Shown one piece after another: positions 60,061 through 64,000 of a stretch of 64,000 nucleotides of DNA. The stretch covers positions 1 to 64,000 of the forward strand of contig NZ_BMWG01000007.1 of the NCBI RefSeq assembly GCF_014651115.1. Direction: 5' to 3'. Both the position numbers and the translations under genes were made by a program. Under the pieces are notes generated by a model. That model was not told where the DNA came from and did no database searches. It saw nothing but the letters and a program-made list of their open reading frames with translations. Source of the stretch: Streptomyces inusitatus. GTDB lineage: Bacteria; Actinomycetota; Actinomycetes; Streptomycetales; Streptomycetaceae. Positions within the stretch are counted from its first letter, which is position 1, and every line of letters begins with the position of its first letter.

Positions 60061-61405
60061 TGTGAGAACCCCCGCCGACGGCACGAGCCCGGTCGACGGG
60101 CGCGCGCTGGACGAGGTGGTCGACTTCACCTCCGAGCTGATCCGCATCGACACCACCAACCGGGGCGGCGGCGACTGCCGGGAGCGGCCCGCCGCCGAGT
60201 ACGCGGCCGAGCGCCTGGCCGGGGCCGGGCTCGAACCCGTGATGCTGGAGCGCACCCCCGGGCGGACCAATGTGGTCGCCCGGATCGCGGGCACCGACCC
60301 CTCGGCCGACGCCCTGCTGGTCCACGGCCATCTGGACGTGGTGCCCGCCGAACCCGCCGACTGGAGCGTCCACCCCTTCTCCGGGGAGGTCCGCGACGGA
60401 GTCGTCTGGGGCCGGGGCGCGGTCGACATGAAGAACATGGACGCGATGATCCTCGCCGTGGTGCGGGCCTGGGCGCGCGCCGGGGTACGGCCGCGCCGGG
60501 ACATCGTCATCGCCTTCACCGCCGACGAGGAGGCCAGCGCCGAGGACGGCTCCGGCTTCCTCGCCGATCAGCACCCGGACCTCTTCGAGGGGTGCACCGA
60601 GGGCATCAGCGAGTCCGGGGCCTTCTCCTTCCACGCCGGCGGGGGCATGACGCTCTACCCCGTCGCCGCCGGGGAGCGCGGCACCGGCTGGCTCAAGCTC
60701 ACCGCCCACGGCAGGGCGGGCCACGGCTCCAAGGTCAACCGGGCCAACGCGGTGAGCAGACTCGCCGCCGCCGTCGCCCGGATCGGCGACCACCAGTGGC
60801 CGATCCGGCTCACCGCCACCACCCGCGCCGCCCTCGCCGAACTGGCCGCCCTGCACGGCATCGACGTCGACGTCCACTCCGAGGACTTCGACGCCGACGC
60901 GCTCGTCGCCAAGCTCGGCCCGGCCGCCGCCCTGGTGGAGTCCACCCTGCGCAACAGCGCCAACCCGACGATGCTGGACGCCGGATACAAGATCAATGTG
61001 ATCCCAGGCCATGCCACGGCCCATGTCGACGGACGGATGGTGCCCGGCGGCGAGGACGAGTTCCACACCACCATGGACCTGCTCACCGGGCCCGATGTGG
61101 AGTGGGAGTTCCAGCACCGCGAGGTGCCGCTCCAGGCCCCCGTCGACTCGCCCACCTACGCCAAGCTGCGCGCCGCGATCGAGCACTTCGACCCGGCCGG
61201 GCATGTCGTGCCGTACTGCATGTCGGGCGGCACCGACGCCAAGCAGTTCTCCCGCCTCGGCATCACCGGCTACGGCTTCACCCCGCTGAAGCTGCCCGTC
61301 GGCTACGACTACGCCGCGATGTTCCACGGCGTGGACGAGCGGGTTCCGGTGGAGGCGCTGCACTTCGGCGTCGAGGTGCTCGACCACTACCTCCGCTCGG
61401 CATGA
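60053..61405 (+). CDS. M20-family metallopeptidase
   Basis: 450 residues. Zinc ligands and catalytic residues are in LLVHGHLDVVPAE (His, Asp), GAVDMKN (Asp), TADEEASAEDGS (catalytic Glu plus Glu) and the late FHGVDERVPV (His). The dimerisation domain is around HGRAGHGSKVNRANAV. It is a carboxypeptidase or dipeptidase of the ArgE/DapE/CPG2 type. The 8-bp overlap with dppA implies joint action on the same peptides. Confidence 0.9.
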   Translation: MADVRTPADGTSPVDGRALDEVVDFTSELIRIDTTNRGGGDCRERPAAEYAAERLAGAGLEPVMLERTPGRTNVVARIAGTDPSADALLVHGHLDVVPAEPADWSVHPFSGEVRDGVVWGRGAVDMKNMDAMILAVVRAWARAGVRPRRDIVIAFTADEEASAEDGSGFLADQHPDLFEGCTEGISESGAFSFHAGGGMTLYPVAAGERGTGWLKLTAHGRAGHGSKVNRANAVSRLAAAVARIGDHQWPIRLTATTRAALAELAALHGIDVDVHSEDFDADALVAKLGPAAALVESTLRNSANPTMLDAGYKINVIPGHATAHVDGRMVPGGEDEFHTTMDLLTGPDVEWEFQHREVPLQAPVDSPTYAKLRAAIEHFDPAGHVVPYCMSGGTDAKQFSRLGITGYGFTPLKLPVGYDYAAMFHGVDERVPVEALHFGVEVLDHYLRSA

Positions 61406-61455
61406 CGGCGACGAGGGCGACCCGGGCGCCCCGGGCGATCCAAGGGAGTAAGGAC

Positions 61456-63477
61456 ATGGCCTCCACAGGCCCCTACGGCAGCTGGCCCTCGCCGATCGAC
61501 GCGGCGCTCGCCGCCTCGCACGACGGCCGGCCCGAATATCTCGGCACGGTCGGCGCGGAGGTCTGGTGGACCGCGCCCCGCCCCGCCGAGGGCGGCAGAA
61601 GGGCGCTGATCCGCCGCCGCGCCGACGGCACGGAGGAGTCCGTCCTCCCCGAGCCGTGGAACGCGCGCAGCCGCGTCATCGAGTACGGGGGACACCCCTG
61701 GGCGGCCGTGGCACGCGACGGCGGCCCGCTCGTCGTCTTCGTCCACTTCCCCGACCAGCGGCTGTACGCGTACGAACCGGACGCGCCCGGCTCCGAACCC
61801 CGCCCGCTCACCCCCCTCTCGGCCGTCGGCGACGGACTGCGCTGGGCCGATCTGCGGATCGAGGAGGACCGGGGCGAGGTGTGGGGCGTGCTGGAGGAGT
61901 TCACCGGCCCCGCGCCCACCGATGTACGCCGGGTGATCGCCGCCGTCCCGCTGGACGGCTCGGCCGCCGACGACCGGGCGGCGATACGGGAACTCTGCGA
62001 GGACCGGCACCGCTTCGTCACCGGCCCCCGGCTCTCCCCGGACGGCAGGCGCGCCGCCTGGATCGCCTGGGACCACCCCGCGATGCCCTGGGACGCCACC
62101 ACCGTGGTCCTCGCCGATGTCACCGGGGACGGGGAGTTCACCGGGGTCCGGGACGTGCCCACGGGGACGGCGTCGATCTGCCAGGTCGACTGGGCCCCCG
62201 ACGGCGGCCTCCTCTTCCTCACCGACGCCGACGGCTGGTGGCAGCCGCACCGGGCCGAACCCGGCGCGCTCTCCGCGGCCGGTGCGACGGCCGGGCCCGC
62301 GCGCCCGGCCTTCGGCGCACCGGTCCTCCCCGGCCGTGAGGAGGAGTTCGGCGGCCCGCTGTGGAAGATCGGCCTCCAGTGGTTCCACCCCCTGGAGAAC
62401 GGTCTGATCGCCGTCATCCACGGCACCGACACCACCGCGCTCGGCATCCTCGACCCGACCACCGGGGAGCTGGCCGACGCCGTCGGCCCCTGGACGGAGT
62501 GGGCGCCCTCCCTCGCCGTCCAGGGCGACCGGGTGACCGGCGTCGCGGCGGGAGTGCGCGGCGGCTACGAGATCGTGGAGCTGGACACCCGTACCGGCCA
62601 CACCCGGGTGATCGGCGCGGCGCACACCGACACGGTGGACCCCGCCCACTACCCCGAACCCCGGATCCGTACCTTCACCGGGCCCGGCGGCCGGGAGATC
62701 CACGCCCATGTGTATCCGCCGCACCACCCCGGGTGGACCGCGCCCGAGGGCGAACTCCCGCCCTTCGTGGTGTGGGCGCACGGCGGACCCACCGGCCGCT
62801 CCCCGCTCGTCCTCGATCTGGAGATCGCCTACTTCACCTCGCGCGGCATCGGCGTCGCCGAGGTCAACTACGGCGGATCCACCGGATACGGCCGGGCCTA
62901 CCGCGAGCGGCTGCGCGAGGAGTGGGGCGTGGTGGACGTCGAGGACTGCGCCGCCGTCGCCCAAGGCCTCGCCGCCGAGGGGGCCGCCGACCCCGGCCGG
63001 ATCGCCGTCCGGGGCGGCAGCGCCGGGGGCTGGACCGCCGCCGCCTCGCTGGCCGGCACTGACGTCTACGCCTGCGGCACCATCCTCTATCCGGTGCTCG
63101 ACCCGCTGGGCTGGGCGACCGACGGGACCCACGACTTCGAGTCGCACTATCTGGAATCGCTGCTCGGCCCCCTCGCGGAGTTCCCCGACCGCTATCGCAG
63201 CCGCTCGCCGCTGGAGCGCGCCGACCGGATCACCGCGCCGTTCCTGCTGCTCCAGGGGCTGGACGATGTGATCTGCCCGCCCGCGCAGAGCGAACGCCTC
63301 CTCGCCCGGCTGGCCGGACGCGGGGTCCCGCACGCGTACCTCGCCTTCGAGGGCGAGAGCCACGGCTTCCGCAGGGCGGAGACCATGATCCGCGCACTGG
63401 AGGCGGAACTCGGCCTCTACAACCGGACCTTCGGCCTCACCCGTACCGACGTCCCCGATCCGGAGCTGATCGCATGA
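61456..63477 (+). CDS. S9-family peptidase (acylaminoacyl-peptidase/POP type)
   Basis: 673 residues from ATG at 61456 (GGGAG eight bases upstream). Residues ~15-410 are a beta-propeller. The C-terminal hydrolase has Ser522 in GGSAGGW, Asp in LQGLDDVICPPAQ and His in EGESHGF. There is no signal peptide, so it cleaves short peptides in the cytoplasm. The stop overlaps the next start (ATGA). Confidence 0.92.
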   Translation: MASTGPYGSWPSPIDAALAASHDGRPEYLGTVGAEVWWTAPRPAEGGRRALIRRRADGTEESVLPEPWNARSRVIEYGGHPWAAVARDGGPLVVFVHFPDQRLYAYEPDAPGSEPRPLTPLSAVGDGLRWADLRIEEDRGEVWGVLEEFTGPAPTDVRRVIAAVPLDGSAADDRAAIRELCEDRHRFVTGPRLSPDGRRAAWIAWDHPAMPWDATTVVLADVTGDGEFTGVRDVPTGTASICQVDWAPDGGLLFLTDADGWWQPHRAEPGALSAAGATAGPARPAFGAPVLPGREEEFGGPLWKIGLQWFHPLENGLIAVIHGTDTTALGILDPTTGELADAVGPWTEWAPSLAVQGDRVTGVAAGVRGGYEIVELDTRTGHTRVIGAAHTDTVDPAHYPEPRIRTFTGPGGREIHAHVYPPHHPGWTAPEGELPPFVVWAHGGPTGRSPLVLDLEIAYFTSRGIGVAEVNYGGSTGYGRAYRERLREEWGVVDVEDCAAVAQGLAAEGAADPGRIAVRGGSAGGWTAAASLAGTDVYACGTILYPVLDPLGWATDGTHDFESHYLESLLGPLAEFPDRYRSRSPLERADRITAPFLLLQGLDDVICPPAQSERLLARLAGRGVPHAYLAFEGESHGFRRAETMIRALEAELGLYNRTFGLTRTDVPDPELIA

Positions 63478-64000
63478 CTCTCACCGAGCTGACCCGGCCC
63501 CGCGGGCTCAGGTCCGGCGACCGGGTCGCCGTCGTCGCCACCAGCGGGCCGGTGCCCGACGAGCGGCTCGACGAGGGCCTGGACATCCTCCGCTCCTGGG
63601 GCCTGGAACCCGTCGTCATGCCCCATGTCCGGGGGCGGCACACCCGGTTCCGCTATCTCTCCTCGGACGACGCCGACCGCGCCCGCGATCTCACCGAGGC
63701 CTGGTGCGATCCCTCGGTCGCCGCCGTGATCTGCGCCCGGGGCGGCTACGGGGCCCAGCGGATGGCCGACCTCCTCGACTGGACGGCGATCCGGGCCGCC
63801 GGTCCCAAGGTCTTCGTCGGATACAGCGACGTCACCGTCCTCCACGAGGCGTTCGCGGCCCGGACGGGCCTCGCCACCCTGCACGGCCCGATGATCGGCG
63901 CGCTCACCTTCCTCAAGGACGAGACCACCCGCGAGTCGCTGCGGGCCACCCTCTTCGAGCCCGAGTCCGTCCGGGTCCTCGGGCTGCCGACGGCGCGCGC
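63474..64000 (+). CDS. ldcA: LD-carboxypeptidase, S66 family (cut by right edge)
   Basis: The first 175 codons are seen. GDRVAVVATSGPV, VICARGGYGAQRM, nucleophile Ser118 in FVGYSDVT and LATLHGPM are S66 signatures. The Glu and His of the triad would lie beyond the edge. LdcA enzymes remove the terminal D-Ala from murein tetrapeptides, which fits a D-amino-acid/peptide-processing operon with dppA. Confidence 0.9.
   Translation, partial: MTLTELTRPRGLRSGDRVAVVATSGPVPDERLDEGLDILRSWGLEPVVMPHVRGRHTRFRYLSSDDADRARDLTEAWCDPSVAAVICARGGYGAQRMADLLDWTAIRAAGPKVFVGYSDVTVLHEAFAARTGLATLHGPMIGALTFLKDETTRESLRATLFEPESVRVLGLPTAR

Noticed and set aside
1-64000. tRNA, rRNA, insertion sequence, prophage or CRISPR content
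   Set aside because: I saw no tRNA-like cloverleaf, rRNA segment, transposase, integrase or regularly spaced repeat array on either strand.

Overview
The window is actinobacterial and almost certainly Streptomyces. G+C is very high, with a strong G/C bias at third codon positions. GTG and TTG starts are frequent, rare TTA codons occur in a few genes, and many families are typical of the genus (ethylmalonyl-CoA pathway, GH75 chitosanase, PAS/GAF/SpoIIE phosphatase with a C-terminal ATPase, Ada-AlkA fusion, gluABCD). From 24 kb rightwards the gene order resembles what I recall of the S. coelicolor SCO64xx region; I could not check this.

Left end (1-5.9 kb): the first ~96 bases are almost pure G/C and look like an unreliable sequence end. 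They run into a large FtsX-type ABC permease on the minus strand. Upstream of it, in the same direction, lie two tandem paralogous 71-residue peptides with eight cysteines each (2781-3309). A perfect CRP-type palindrome lies upstream of both. This peptide pair plus permease is the best candidate for an undescribed system. A divergent ROK sugar kinase and two small membrane proteins follow.

6-12.8 kb: a PcaL-type fusion, an MBL-fold hydrolase, exonuclease III, and the glutamate ABC transporter operon gluABCD.

12.9-20.6 kb: secreted enzymes (S15-like hydrolase, gamma-glutamyltransferase, GH75 chitosanase). Next comes a second-copy methionine aminopeptidase, divergent from a small XRE regulator across nested inverted repeats, then a PPOX flavoprotein and a large uncharacterised protein.

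20.7-29 kb: reductive pyrimidine catabolism (beta-ureidopropionase, class III aminotransferase, dihydropyrimidinase), with an LLM-class oxidoreductase nearby. These flank a DUF5133-like gene, an AT-rich island, a HAD phosphatase and a fused DhaK-DhaL kinase.

29-42.3 kb: membrane acyltransferase, lipoate ligase, inositol-phosphatase-like enzyme, phytoene-desaturase-like oxidoreductase, a divergent NmrA/AraC pair, a secreted protein, the alkylation repair pair ada-alkA/ogt, a NUDIX hydrolase, and the phospholipid genes psd and pssA. The pssA frame is open into an ADP-ribosylglycohydrolase.

42.4-51.8 kb: an ethylmalonyl-CoA pathway cluster on the minus strand: a tandem-domain 3-hydroxyacyl-CoA dehydrogenase, a TetR regulator, ccr, ecm/meaA, mcl, mch and mcd, with overlapping or closely spaced genes. 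It would convert acetyl-CoA units to C4/C5 CoA esters and supply ethylmalonyl- and methylmalonyl-CoA.

52-64 kb: HEAT-repeat protein, a divergent secreted protein and membrane-anchored HTH protein, RidA, SRPBCC protein, a PAS-GAF-PP2C-ATPase signalling protein, a methyltransferase, and a four-gene operon (D-aminopeptidase, M20 peptidase, S9 peptidase, LD-carboxypeptidase) that runs off the right edge and looks devoted to peptide or cell-wall-peptide breakdown.
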